DNA of 64,000 nucleotides, from positions 1 to 64,000 of the forward strand of contig CAKRRS010000004.1 of assembly GCA_934394665.1 (NCBI GenBank), read 5' to 3'. The notes beneath the pieces are model-generated. The model was not told the origin of the DNA and did not search any database. It saw only the letters and a list, made by a program, of their open reading frames with translations. Source of the stretch: an uncultured Acetatifactor sp. Lineage in GTDB: Bacteria; Bacillota; Clostridia; Lachnospirales; Lachnospiraceae. This document shows, piece after piece, positions 52,243 to 63,982 of the stretch (its first letter is position 1; each line of letters starts with the position of its first letter). The translations under genes and the position numbers were made by a program.

Positions 52243-52812
52243 TTACGCCTTATTGTCTGTATGCTCAAAGTTCTCAATGGATCTGCTGATGTTTCCGTAT
52301 AAAGTGATAGCCAGTTCTTCCACGATCTTTTTGTAATCGTCTTTCATTCCCCTATCGATCCAGTCCAGCATCACGCCCACAAAACCGTATTTGTAAAATC
52401 CTGCAATGAATTCTTTATGTTCTTCCGCCACCTGCATTCCGGCACATTTTTCTTCCACCACGTCCGCGATCAGCTGATAGGTCAGCTTGTTCAGATAGTT
52501 CTCAATCTTCTGCCGTTCCACACAACGATAGACATTCATGATGAAAGGCTTATTCTCCTGCACCGCTTCGAAGATCTGACAGAATCCCTCCTGCCATGTT
52601 TCATAGGTTCTCTTCCCCTGCAGTGCCTTCGTGCCGTCTTCCACACAGACCCACTCTACCAGATCGTAAATATCCTTAAAATGATAGTAAAAAGCCATAC
52701 GGCTGATGCCGCAGTCCTCCGCCAGATCGTTGATTGTGATCTTATCCAATGGCTTTGTGAGAAGTTCCTTTTTTAATGCTGCTTCCAATGCCAGCTTTGT
52801 TGTATTGGCCAT
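52243..52812 (-). CDS. TetR/AcrR family regulator
   Basis: 189 residues. The N-terminal helix-turn-helix (TINDLAEDCGISRMAFYYHF) is followed by a helical ligand-binding domain like the DhaS-type C-terminus. It lies 204 bp upstream of oleate hydratase on the same strand and is probably its repressor, perhaps responding to a fatty acid. That is inference from position and the dyads between them. GGAGGG lies close before the ATG. Confidence 0.9.
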   Translation of the reverse strand: MANTTKLALEAALKKELLTKPLDKITINDLAEDCGISRMAFYYHFKDIYDLVEWVCVEDGTKALQGKRTYETWQEGFCQIFEAVQENKPFIMNVYRCVERQKIENYLNKLTYQLIADVVEEKCAGMQVAEEHKEFIAGFYKYGFVGVMLDWIDRGMKDDYKKIVEELAITLYGNISRSIENFEHTDNKA

Positions 52813-52969
52813 GGTCCGCCCTCCGTTGTTTTCCTGTGCTTTTCTTATGCATTTCTTCTATAACTTACTTTTGCACTTCCCGTATTTTTCTGCAAGTCTT
52901 CCCTTGTCATGGCTTTATTGTACGACAATAGCCCGAAAACAAGCAAATTAACTTTTTATAAAAAAACTC

Positions 52970-52998
52970 TTGCTTTTTGTAAAATTCCATGGTATTAT
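52970..52998 (+). promoter_or_regulatory. promoter of first tRNA-Pro
   Basis: TTGCTT (52970-52975), 17-bp spacer, TATTAT (52993-52998), 13 bases before the tRNA. The same arrangement, with closely related spacer sequence, precedes the second copy. Confidence 0.75.
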
Positions 52999-53011
52999 CT
53001 TACTTGCGTTT

Positions 53012-53086
53012 CGGGGTGTGGCTCAGCTTGGTTAGAGCGCCGTCTTAGGGAGGCGGAGGTCGCGAGTTCGAATCCCGCCACTCCGA
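53012..53086 (+). tRNA. tRNA-Pro (anticodon AGG), copy 1
   Basis: 75 bases fold as a complete cloverleaf: acceptor CGGGGTG/CACTCCG with discriminator A86, D arm GCTC/GAGC, anticodon stem CCGTC/GGCGG with loop TTAGGGA (anticodon AGG, 53047-53049), and T loop TTCGAAT. Proline identity is supported by the C1-G72 pair, A73 and GG in the anticodon. The T stem GCGAG/CCCGC has one A-C mismatch. CCA is not encoded. Confidence 0.9.
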
Positions 53087-53096
53087 TTCATGTATA

Positions 53097-53140
53097 GGCG
53101 TCAAAATCTTTTTTATGAGGTTTTGGCGTCTTTTGTTTTT
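53097..53140 (+). terminator. terminator of first tRNA-Pro
   Basis: GGCGTCAAAA (53097-53106) pairs with TTTTGGCGTC (53121-53130) using two G-U pairs and is followed by TTTTGTTTTT. Confidence 0.75.
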
Positions 53141-53199
53141 GTAGTTTATTTATTGCTTTGGAAAATTGTAGAAAAAATTTGAAAAATTTAAAAAATGGC

Positions 53200-53228
53200 T
53201 TGCTTTTTATAAAATTCTATGCTATTAT
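53200..53228 (+). promoter_or_regulatory. promoter of second tRNA-Pro
   Basis: TTGCTT (53200-53205), 17-bp spacer, TATTAT (53223-53228), matching the copy 1 promoter in boxes and spacing. Confidence 0.75.
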
Positions 53229-53239
53229 GAATTTTGTTC

Positions 53240-53314
53240 CGGGGTGTGGCTCAGCTTGGTTAGAGCGCCGTCTTAGGGAGGCGGAGGTCGCGAGTTCGAA
53301 TCCCGCCACTCCGA
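53240..53314 (+). tRNA. tRNA-Pro (anticodon AGG), copy 2
   Basis: Identical over all 75 bases to the copy 228 bp upstream, including the T-stem mismatch. Separate promoter and terminator, so the two are independent transcription units that arose by tandem duplication. Confidence 0.9.
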
Positions 53315-53318
53315 TCGT

Positions 53319-53345
53319 AAAGTCCTTGATTTTCAAGGACTTTTT
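53319..53345 (+). terminator. terminator of second tRNA-Pro
   Basis: AAAGTCCTTGA (53319-53329) and TCAAGGACTTT (53333-53343) form a perfect 11-bp stem with a three-base loop and a run of T. Confidence 0.85.
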
Positions 53346-53643
53346 GTGTTGTATTTCGTGTTGCAATCTGACACTTTTTTTTGTTTCTTATATGTTTCCT
53401 TTTAATGCTTCCCTATCGCTACATATGCATATTGAAACTTTCCGTTTGGAAGTCATCAGAACGTACTTTAGGATTTCGGAAGATTACGCCCTGCTATCGG
53501 AACGCCGCCGGGGCTTAACTTAGACATTTTGAAATTCAAGCCCCGCTATCAGAACACCAGCCGGGGCTTAAATATGCCCCGGTACTCTAAAAATCCCGGG
53601 GCGTAGCAGATCAAAATTGAGGGATATGCCCAAAAATGAAATT
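53345..53643. other. 299-bp gap with an imperfect GC-rich duplication
   Basis: No convincing gene. Two related segments of 31-32 bp (53488-53518 and 53540-53571) share the pattern GCTATC-GAAC-CC-GCCGGGGCTTAA. The second can fold, with AAGCCCCG pairing with CGGGGCTT, and a further GCCCCGG/CCGGGGC pair follows (53576-53603). It lies just past the stop of the XRE gene and may act as its 3' structure. Confidence 0.5.
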
Positions 53644-54261
53644 TCACTCCGACCAGTTCATTTCTTTCTCGGTAATTCCCAGCTTCCGACACTCTTCCTT
53701 CACTTTGTCTTTTTCTGCCCGGTTTCCGATCTGATATTTCAACACTTTATCTCTGAACACAATGTATTTTTCATTTCCGGCCTTAAAATCCACGAACCAG
53801 TTCCCGCCTCTGTTCGGATCCGACACCATCACCCTAGATATCTGCTCCGGAAAATCCTTTTTATCGCTGGTAAAAAACAGTACCGTCCAATACTTAGGGA
53901 TTCCACCGGTATTCCACAATTCGATCTTATGAATTTTCAGCAGGTCGATGATCGAATCGTCCGTCACACTCTCCTTGATCAGCGTCCCCTCATATATTTC
54001 CGGTTCCTTCACGCACACTGCATTGTTACCACAGCTATGCGCTTCCTTGACTTCGCTCAGTGTCAGTTCATCCTTTAACAGCACATCCATGGAAACATGG
54101 AAAATCTCCCCTAACAGCAACAGCTTGTCCATTTCCGGCAGCGCGATATCCGCCTCCCATTTCGATATAGCCTGTCTGCTCACATTACATTTTTCCGCAA
54201 GATCCTCCTGCGTCATACGGTTAGCTTTTCGCAATTCCGTTATTTTTTCAGATAGTTTCAT
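53644..54261 (-). CDS. XRE-type helix-turn-helix regulator
   Basis: 205 residues. The N-terminal HTH_3 domain (RKANRMTQEDLAEKCNVSRQ, AISKWE) is a typical Cro/CI-type DNA binder. The C-terminal 110 residues are a mixed alpha/beta region that I do not recognise (VLFFTSDKKDFPEQISRVMV). AGGAGG lies seven bases before the ATG. A short perfect dyad GGCAACT-CAC-AGTTGCC (54339-54355) upstream could be an autoregulatory site. No obvious target gene is adjacent. Confidence 0.85.
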   Translation of the reverse strand: MKLSEKITELRKANRMTQEDLAEKCNVSRQAISKWEADIALPEMDKLLLLGEIFHVSMDVLLKDELTLSEVKEAHSCGNNAVCVKEPEIYEGTLIKESVTDDSIIDLLKIHKIELWNTGGIPKYWTVLFFTSDKKDFPEQISRVMVSDPNRGGNWFVDFKAGNEKYIVFRDKVLKYQIGNRAEKDKVKEECRKLGITEKEMNWSE

Positions 54262-54579
54262 CGAAGTACCTCCTATAATTGATGGTCTTATTTTACGGGA
54301 TCAAGTCTGCGATTGCCACCAACGACAGCGTTCTTTTTGGCAACTCACAGTTGCCTGTTCCTATATCATCCACACAAAAACAGCGTAACAGCCATCAAAG
54401 CTGCTACGCCTGAAACCGGAGGATGTGATGCATTAGATGCTTCCAATCCGTTTTAATTTATATTCCCTTTTGTAATCTTCTGTCAAGTTCCGTAGCAACT
54501 TCTTCTGACAGGCGGTCATCCACTCTTTTTGCATATTTTTTGCATATATTTTTCTGTCTTTTAAAAATAGCATTAATAA
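54262..54579. other. 318-bp gap with dyads and a possible gene fossil
   Basis: It contains the dyad at 54339-54355, an imperfect stem around 54385-54412 and an inverted repeat CTGTCA/TGACAG (about 54479-54510). Directly after the DUF4143 ATPase stop, two minus-strand frames stay open: a 46-codon ATG frame (54433-54573) without a good ribosome site, and a 41-codon frame (54458-54580) without a start codon but with protein-like composition. No confident gene. Confidence 0.45.
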
Positions 54580-55833
54580 CTAAAACTCCAGACTATCCGC
54601 ATTCAACAGAAAATACTTCATCCCCATGATTACAAATCCTTCCTCGTTTCTCCAGGGCTTTTTTGTACCGTTTACTATAACGATTTTCTTAAACGAATCC
54701 GGTATATTTCTCAGGGAATTGAATTCCTGGGTCTGCTTTTCCTCCGAAGTCATATCATATGCTACCTGGATATAATATCTCTGGCTGCCCTGATTTACGA
54801 CAAAATCGACTTCCAGTTGTTTGTGCACTCGCTTTCCTTCATTATTTTTTGCAGATATCTCCACAATACCGACATCCACATTATATCCTCTCACAAGGAG
54901 TTCATTATATACGATGTTCTCCATAATGTGTGTGGGCTCCTGCTGCCGAAAATTCAGTCTGGCATTTCTAAGTCCCAGATCGGTAAAATAATATTTCAGA
55001 TTTGCTCCCACATACTTTCTGCCTTTAATGTCATATCTTTCGGCTTTTGAGATCAAAAAGGCCTCCGCCAGATAATCAATATGATTAGTGATCGTTTTAT
55101 TAGTATAATTAATACCCCGTTCACTTTTGAAAGTGTTCGATATTCTGGTGGGATTTGTGGGCGTTCCGATGGCAGATGCAAGAATATCCACCAGTGTTCC
55201 GATCTCATCAACATTCTGGAGTTTATTTCGCTCCACCACATCCCTGAGATAGACATTGGTAAAAATATTCTTTAAATATTCCGCCTTCTGTCTTTCCGTG
55301 GAAAACTGAACCACCTGAGGAAGTCCTCCGTAGATCATATACTCATCCCAGGCATCATCATAGTCCCCGTCATAAGCGGCATAAAATTCAGCAAAGGACA
55401 ACGGATATATTCTGATTTCATCGCCTCTGCCTCTGAATTCAGTTACAATATCACTGGACAAAAACTTTGAATTACTTCCGGTCACATATACATCTATATT
55501 GCTTATGCGGAGCAGACTGTTCAGTACTTCTTCGAACCGGGGCATAAACTGTACTTCATCCAACAGTAAATAATACTTCTGCTCATCCTTCATGGCATCT
55601 TTTATATACTGATAGCATTTCTTAGGATCCCGCAGTTCCTCATTCTCAATGCCATCCAAAGCGATCTCAATGATATGCTCATCGTCCACACCATTTTCCA
55701 GCAAATATTTCTTAAACAATACAAAAAGCAGAAAGGATTTTCCACAACGCCGAATTCCTGTGATAATCTTGATCATTCCATTATCTTTTCTGAGTTTTAG
55801 TTGTTCCAGATACCCATCTCGTCTGATTTCCAC
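54580..55833 (-). CDS. AAA ATPase with DUF4143 domain
   Basis: 417 residues from a GTG start with AGGAG seven bases upstream. The N-terminal AAA_14 domain has Walker A GIRRCGKS (26-33), Walker B YYLLLDEVQF and a sensor YVTGSNSKFLSSD. The C-terminal DUF4143 has a nuclease-like flavour (LEVDFVVNQGSQRYYIQVAY, similar to the D-E-K core of restriction endonuclease folds). The family is common and variable in anaerobes, with poorly defined function; defence or DNA processing has been suggested. It stands alone, preceded by two copies of a 37-bp repeat. Confidence 0.9.
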   Translation of the reverse strand: MEIRRDGYLEQLKLRKDNGMIKIITGIRRCGKSFLLFVLFKKYLLENGVDDEHIIEIALDGIENEELRDPKKCYQYIKDAMKDEQKYYLLLDEVQFMPRFEEVLNSLLRISNIDVYVTGSNSKFLSSDIVTEFRGRGDEIRIYPLSFAEFYAAYDGDYDDAWDEYMIYGGLPQVVQFSTERQKAEYLKNIFTNVYLRDVVERNKLQNVDEIGTLVDILASAIGTPTNPTRISNTFKSERGINYTNKTITNHIDYLAEAFLISKAERYDIKGRKYVGANLKYYFTDLGLRNARLNFRQQEPTHIMENIVYNELLVRGYNVDVGIVEISAKNNEGKRVHKQLEVDFVVNQGSQRYYIQVAYDMTSEEKQTQEFNSLRNIPDSFKKIVIVNGTKKPWRNEEGFVIMGMKYFLLNADSLEF

Positions 55834-55841
55834 AATATCAC

Positions 55842-55953
55842 TCCTATTTTTTATGCATTTGCACTTTTTATAGTAATGCTATTTTAGCATCAAATTTATG
55901 CCAGTTCAATATCCATTCCTATTTTTTGTACACTTGCACTTTTTTTAGTAATG
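55842..55953. repeat. duplicated 37-bp sequence upstream of the DUF4143 gene
   Basis: Copies at 55842-55878 and 55917-55953 share TCCTATTTTTT, TTGCACTTTTT and TAGTAATG, with five or so differences. The copy nearest the gene includes its ribosome site. The distal copy also has an AGGA followed by a six-codon frame. This could be a duplicated promoter/leader or a double operator. Confidence 0.65.
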
Positions 55954-55960
55954 AAATGTG

Positions 55961-55997
55961 TCAAAAAATTCCACAAGTCTCACCGACCTGTGGAATT
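55961..55997 (-). terminator. terminator of the LacZ-type gene
   Basis: AATTCCACA (55967-55975) pairs with TGTGGAATT (55989-55997), extended inward by GTC/GAC, and is followed on the minus strand by TTTTTT. It lies 24 bp past the stop at 56021. Confidence 0.88.
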
Positions 55998-56020
55998 CTA
56001 TCCTTCATAACTCTATTCTC

Positions 56021-59026
<3,006 letters not shown>

Positions 59027-59316
59027 TCATACCTCTTTCCAATGAGCTTACCTGCTCATCCTATTTTCCTGCAACAGGATGCCTTTCGGCGGCTAAGACC
59101 GGTATCGGGGTAAATATGGCCATGTGCCAAAGGGAGTATGGACACATGGCCTTACAAAATTTACGCTGTTATTATACTTCCGTACCGCGCCTTGCGGAAT
59201 GTATTTTTTACATATCTTGCTGTATTATTTTATACTTTTCCTGCTTTATCACTTCTGCTCTGTGAGCGTTTTTCAAAAATCCGAGCAGGCATGTGTAATG
59301 TGCACCATTGCCCGGC

Positions 59317-60360
59317 TTACAATTCTTCCACGCACTTAATCAGCGCATCCACGTTCTCTTCCTTCGTTGCCCAGCTGGTACAGAAGCGCACGCAGCTGTG
59401 CGTCTCATCGATCCGCTGGTCATAGCTGTACTCGAACTGTTCCGCGATTTTTGCAAGATGCGCATCCGGCAGAATCACGAAGATCTGGTTCGTCCGGTTC
59501 GGTGCCAGATATGTGTATCCTTTTGCCGTAAATACCGCACGCAGCTTCTCTGCCATAGCAATCGCATGTGCGGAAATCTCCTGATAGAGATCATCTGTGA
59601 ACAGCGCATCAAACTGCAGTCCCAGAAGTCTCCCCTTCGCCAGCATGCCGCCGTTTTGCTTGATGATATAACGGAAATCCTGTTTGAGCTCCGCATTGCT
59701 GATTACAACAGCTTCTCCGAATAATGCGCCCACCTTGGTGCCTCCGATGTAAAACACATCACAGAGTGCCGCGATATCCTGCAAAGTCAGGTCATTATCC
59801 GGCGCTGCCAGTCCGTAACCCAGTCTGGCACCGTCTAAAAACAGATACAGACCATACTTACGGCAGGTTTCTGAAAGAGCGGTTAGTTCTGCTTTGCTGT
59901 AGATGGTTCCGACTTCTGTAGGATTGGAGATATATACCATTTTCGGCTGCACCATATGCTCAAAGCTGTCGTTATGAATATGTGCTTCATAAGCCTCCGT
60001 AACCTGCGCTGCCGTAATCTTGCCGTCAGAACTCGGTAAGCCAAGTACCTTATGTCCGCAGGCTTCCACCGCACCGGTCTCATGGACATTGATGTGTCCG
60101 GTCGTCGCGCAGAGTACTCCCTGATGTTTGCGCAGTGCCGCATTGATCACGGTCACGTTCGTCTGGGTACCGCCTACCAGGAAATGCACCGCCAGGCTGT
60201 CATCTCCGCAAGCCTTACGGATCTTTGCTCTGGCCGCCTCACAATATTTGTCCTCCCCATAGCCGGGTGTCTGCTCCATATTGGTCTGCATCAGGCGCTC
60301 CAGCACTTTGGGATGGGCTCCTTCATTATAATCACACTGAAATAGTATTTTCTCACTCAT
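59317..60360 (-). CDS. ltaE: threonine aldolase-like PLP enzyme
   Basis: 347 residues. Fold type I PLP enzyme of the beta-eliminating-lyase group. The PLP-binding Lys lies in YIGGTKVGALFGE, with the Asp that contacts the cofactor ring in LFLDGARLGYGL and GTQTNVTVI for the phosphate. The closest role is low-specificity L-threonine aldolase (threonine to glycine and acetaldehyde); a related phenylserine or allo-threonine aldolase is possible. No signal peptide. It follows the PepD gene by 169 bp on the same strand. Confidence 0.88.
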   Translation of the reverse strand: MSEKILFQCDYNEGAHPKVLERLMQTNMEQTPGYGEDKYCEAARAKIRKACGDDSLAVHFLVGGTQTNVTVINAALRKHQGVLCATTGHINVHETGAVEACGHKVLGLPSSDGKITAAQVTEAYEAHIHNDSFEHMVQPKMVYISNPTEVGTIYSKAELTALSETCRKYGLYLFLDGARLGYGLAAPDNDLTLQDIAALCDVFYIGGTKVGALFGEAVVISNAELKQDFRYIIKQNGGMLAKGRLLGLQFDALFTDDLYQEISAHAIAMAEKLRAVFTAKGYTYLAPNRTNQIFVILPDAHLAKIAEQFEYSYDQRIDETHSCVRFCTSWATKEENVDALIKCVEEL

Positions 60361-60529
60361 AATTTTCTCTCATTCACAACGCATTTCTTATCCTTGCGCT
60401 GCATCCTTTCTAATGCTCTGTTCCGATACAATCGTCGATATTTTCTCCCGGCATCCACATTTCCTTGCAAACATAGAGTAACTTGCCTCGATTGCCATTT
60501 TGTAATCATGCCTTTTGGAACCCATTTCC

Positions 60530-61984
60530 TCAGTCTTTCGTCTCCAGCACCTTCACCAGATACTCCCATACTCTCTTCGTGGAAGAAATACTTAAGGTCT
60601 CCTCTGTGGTATGAATGTCCTTCATATCAGGTCCTAACGATACGCAATCCAGGTCTGAAATCTTGCTGCCAAGCAGTCCGCACTCCAGTCCCGCATGAAT
60701 TGCCTCTACCTTCGGCTCCGCACCGTACATTTTTGTATACAGCTTCACCATTTTTTCCCGCAGAGGAGAATGCACACGATACTTCCAGCCGGGATAGTCT
60801 CCGGTCACTTCGTAACTGCCGCCTGTCAGTTCCACTAAAGCTGCCAGTTTTGCGATCAGGTTGTCCTTCTCGCTCTCCACGCTGCTTCGCACGGAATATT
60901 CTGCTTTTAAAAGCTCTACGTCTGCCTTCAGGATGCCCAGATTCAGGGAAGTCTGCACCAATCCCGGCATATCCGCGCTCATAGCCTGTACACCGTTGGG
61001 CGTTGCCTGTAAAAAGGCTGCCACACGCTTTACTTCTTCCGGTGCCGCACAGGTCACTTTTTCCGGTGCTTGAGAAATCTTTTTCGCTGTTACCTTGACT
61101 CCGGGATCCTTGGTAGACAGCTCGTCTGCCACTTCTGCTGCCAGTGCTGTCACCTGTTCTTCCAGTTTATCGGCATCTTTCTCCGCCACAACGACGACCG
61201 CCTTGGTCTGTCTGGGGATCGCATTGTCTGCCAGTCCGCCCTCTGCGGATATCAGCCCCACTTCCATACTGCCCGCCAGATTCCACAGCAGTCTTCCCAT
61301 AAGGCAGTTAGAATTGCCTCTCTCCTTATGAATCTCTCCGCCGGAATGACCGCCCAGAAGGCCGGAGACCTCCAGTTCATAGCATACTCCGGTAAGTTCC
61401 TGCTTTTTCATCGGAAAACGGCAGTTCACTCTCGCACCGCCGGCGCAGCTGGTCAGGAAAATACCCTCATCCTCAGAGTCCAGATTGATCATCCGGTGTC
61501 CCTGCAGCATAGACAGGTCGATTTCTCTGGCGCCGTCCATACCGACTTCCTCATCCACCGTGATGATCACTTCCAGACGGGGATGCTTGATTTCTTCGGA
61601 GTCCAACAGAGCCAGTGCGTATGCTACAGCGATGCCGTCATCTCCGCCGAGGCTGGTACCCTCTGCGTAGATATTGTCTCCGTCGATGCCGATTTTCAGT
61701 CCTTCCGTCTTCATATCCATGGTGCACTCCGGTGTCTGCACCGCTACCATGTCCATGTGTCCCTGCAGGATCACCACCGGTTCGTTCTCATATCCGGGCG
61801 TCGCATCCTTGACAAGGATCACATTTTTCATGGCATCCTGTATATAGAAGAGATTGTGTGCTTTTGCAAAATCTACCAGAAAATCACTGATCTGATCCAC
61901 ATTTCCGGATCCGTGAGGGATCCTCGTGATCTCTTCAAAATAGTAAAATACTTTCTGCGGTTCTAAATTCGATAAAACAGCCAT
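60530..61984 (-). CDS. pepD: aminoacyl-histidine dipeptidase, M20
   Basis: 484 residues from the ATG at 61984, which is better spaced from GAGGA than the ATG two codons upstream. A zinc dipeptidase of the M20C (PepD) type that cleaves Xaa-His and other dipeptides in the cytoplasm. Metal-binding features: ILQGHMDMV (His, Asp), SLGGDDGIAVA (bridging Asp) and VDEEVGMDGA (Glu-Glu). The LLGGHSGGEIHKERGN section is typical of the lid domain. Single gene between the aldolase-like and MATE genes. Confidence 0.95.
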   Translation of the reverse strand: MAVLSNLEPQKVFYYFEEITRIPHGSGNVDQISDFLVDFAKAHNLFYIQDAMKNVILVKDATPGYENEPVVILQGHMDMVAVQTPECTMDMKTEGLKIGIDGDNIYAEGTSLGGDDGIAVAYALALLDSEEIKHPRLEVIITVDEEVGMDGAREIDLSMLQGHRMINLDSEDEGIFLTSCAGGARVNCRFPMKKQELTGVCYELEVSGLLGGHSGGEIHKERGNSNCLMGRLLWNLAGSMEVGLISAEGGLADNAIPRQTKAVVVVAEKDADKLEEQVTALAAEVADELSTKDPGVKVTAKKISQAPEKVTCAAPEEVKRVAAFLQATPNGVQAMSADMPGLVQTSLNLGILKADVELLKAEYSVRSSVESEKDNLIAKLAALVELTGGSYEVTGDYPGWKYRVHSPLREKMVKLYTKMYGAEPKVEAIHAGLECGLLGSKISDLDCVSLGPDMKDIHTTEETLSISSTKRVWEYLVKVLETKD

Positions 61985-62126
61985 TTTCATTTCCTCATTT
62001 CTGTTCTTGTTTTGATACGGTTTGCTTACAGATCGTCCTTCGCAATCTTAAATTTCGTAACGATCTGTGCAATCCCAGTATAAGTATTTGCTATTTTTCT
62101 GTCAAGAATAGAAAAAGGCAGACGGA

Positions 62127-63458
62127 TTATGCATAATGATACTGCTTCCTCTTCGTAATCAAAAACCCAATCGTCACAAACAGTGCCAAAAATTCCGCCA
62201 CCACGATAGACAGCCACACACCGGTGATGCCGATCAGTCCCGGCAGGATCAGTACGATAATGATCTGGAACACAAAGGTACGCAGAAAAGAGATTGTCGC
62301 GGATACCGCTCCGTTATTCAGTGCCGTGAAGAAAGAAGAGCCCCAGACATTCATGCCTCTCACAAGGAATGCGATAGCGTAGATCCGAAATCCCCATGTC
62401 GTCATCTCCAGCAATTCCTGATCATAGCTTGCAAAAATCTTCACCAACGGTCCTGCCAGGATCTGGGATGCCGTAAGTAATATCACACCGCAGGCCGAGA
62501 TGATGACCAGGCTCTTTCTGCATAGATTTTTCAATTCCGCATGATTTCCCGCACCGTAATGGAAGCTTACGATAGGCGCAGATCCCAGAGAATAACCGAG
62601 ATACAAGGTCATGAAGATAATGTCCACATACATAATGATACCGTATGCCGCCACACCGTTTTCTCCTGCGGCTTCCATCAGCTGAAAGTTATAGAGCACA
62701 CTGACAATGGACGTAGACAGATTCGTCACCAGTTCGGAAGAACCGTTCATGCAGGTCTGCCAGATGACTTTCCCGTGCCACTTTGTCTTGCCCAGTCGCA
62801 ACAGGCTGCTGTTTTCCCGGGCAAAATAGATCACCGGGATCAGTCCTCCGACTGCTTGTCCCGCCGCGGTGGCCAGTGCCGCTCCTGCCAGTCCCAGGGG
62901 GAATACCACGATCAGCACATAATCCAGTACCGCATTCGTCAATCCGGCCAGCACATTGATCTTCAGGCTGAGTGTCGGTTTCTCCGCCGCTATGAAAAAG
63001 CTCTGGAACAAATACTGCATGACAAATGCCGGTGTAGATAAAAAAAGAATCCGGGAATACCGCACACAATCCGCCTCCAAATCTCCGTTTGCTCCCAGTG
63101 CCAGTGCAATCTGCGGTGCAAATGCATAACAGATCAGTCCAAGGCCAACAGACGCAGCCAGTGTCACGTATACGATCAGGGAAAAATATGCATTCGCCAG
63201 CTCCTTTTTCCCCTCTCCTAAAGTCATGGATACCACGGCGCTTCCGCCGGTACCTGCCATAAATCCAATCGTTCCCACGCCCATCAGCACCGGCATCACC
63301 AGATTCAGGGCAGCAAAAGGTGTCTTTCCTACGAAGTTAGACACAAAAAATCCGTCTACAATACTATAGATTGAAGTACATAACAACATTAAAATGGACG
63401 GTGCCACGAAACGCAGCAGCCGTTTATAGTCAAAATGATCTGATAATTGTATTTTCAT
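62127..63458 (-). CDS. MATE family efflux transporter (second)
   Basis: 443 residues from the ATG at 63458, preceded by AAGAGAG; a GTG 14 codons upstream is less likely. Twelve hydrophobic helices and the MATE pattern SIYSIVDGFFVSNFVG and MAGTGGSAVVSMTLGEGKK. It exports a drug or metabolite with Na+ or H+. It lies 80 bp downstream of a MarR regulator on the same strand, a common pairing in which the regulator controls the pump. Confidence 0.92.
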   Translation of the reverse strand: MKIQLSDHFDYKRLLRFVAPSILMLLCTSIYSIVDGFFVSNFVGKTPFAALNLVMPVLMGVGTIGFMAGTGGSAVVSMTLGEGKKELANAYFSLIVYVTLAASVGLGLICYAFAPQIALALGANGDLEADCVRYSRILFLSTPAFVMQYLFQSFFIAAEKPTLSLKINVLAGLTNAVLDYVLIVVFPLGLAGAALATAAGQAVGGLIPVIYFARENSSLLRLGKTKWHGKVIWQTCMNGSSELVTNLSTSIVSVLYNFQLMEAAGENGVAAYGIIMYVDIIFMTLYLGYSLGSAPIVSFHYGAGNHAELKNLCRKSLVIISACGVILLTASQILAGPLVKIFASYDQELLEMTTWGFRIYAIAFLVRGMNVWGSSFFTALNNGAVSATISFLRTFVFQIIIVLILPGLIGITGVWLSIVVAEFLALFVTIGFLITKRKQYHYA

Positions 63459-63538
63459 AACACTCTCTTTCTGTTTAATATTCTGTTTCTCACCGGTCAC
63501 GGCAATTCGATTTGCAAAACATACCCATCCGGACTAAT

Positions 63539-63982
63539 CTATTGGGGATTCTTGATATTTGCAACTTCCTCCCGGAACAGTTCCGTCTGCCTTTTCATGA
63601 TCTGCAGGAATTGTTCCATTTCCTGTTCCCCTAACCTTTCCGCTGACCGCACTTCGGCATCTATCAGGGGATCCACGATCTGCTCCACCAGCTTTACTCC
63701 TTTTTCCGTCAGGTAGATTTTCTTATTCTTACGGTTGCCTTCCTCTGCACGAAGTGTGAGCAGACCGTCCTCTTCCATATGTTTCAGAGCGGAATTCACC
63801 GTCTGGGGCGTGTAAAACCAATAGTTGCAGATCTCCCGCTGGGTGAAAGTCTCTCCTTCCCTCTCCCGGATGCAATAGAGGATCCAGAAAGCGGTCTCCG
63901 ACAGGTTACAGTTCTTGGCATATACTCGATAAATATCATCCGATTCCTTAATTAATTGATTATATAAAACCATTTGGATCAT
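63539..63982 (-). CDS. MarR family regulator
   Basis: 147 residues, family length. Winged helix-turn-helix with the recognition region EICNYWFYTPQTVNSALKHM and a wing in LRAEEGNRKNKKIYLTEKG, flanked by dimerisation helices. It probably controls itself and the MATE pump behind it. The ribosome site before the ATG is weak, and the upstream region runs off the window. Confidence 0.9.
   Translation of the reverse strand: MIQMVLYNQLIKESDDIYRVYAKNCNLSETAFWILYCIREREGETFTQREICNYWFYTPQTVNSALKHMEEDGLLTLRAEEGNRKNKKIYLTEKGVKLVEQIVDPLIDAEVRSAERLGEQEMEQFLQIMKRQTELFREEVANIKNPQ

Noticed and set aside
52909..53523. Plus-strand open frames across both tRNAs (62 and 121 codons)
   Set aside because: Both translate the tRNA sequence itself, a classic false protein, and the cloverleafs explain the conservation.
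59118..59151. Terminator between the threonine-aldolase-like gene and lacZ
   Set aside because: The GGCCATGTG/CACATGGCC stem has no U-tract on the minus strand; it may instead lie in the lacZ leader.
61070..61966. 298-codon plus-strand frame opposite pepD
   Set aside because: Shadow of a complete M20 peptidase; no ribosome site.
62026..62217. 63-codon minus-strand frame between pepD and the MATE gene
   Set aside because: Overlaps the 3' end of the MATE gene in another frame, without a ribosome site or recognisable features.
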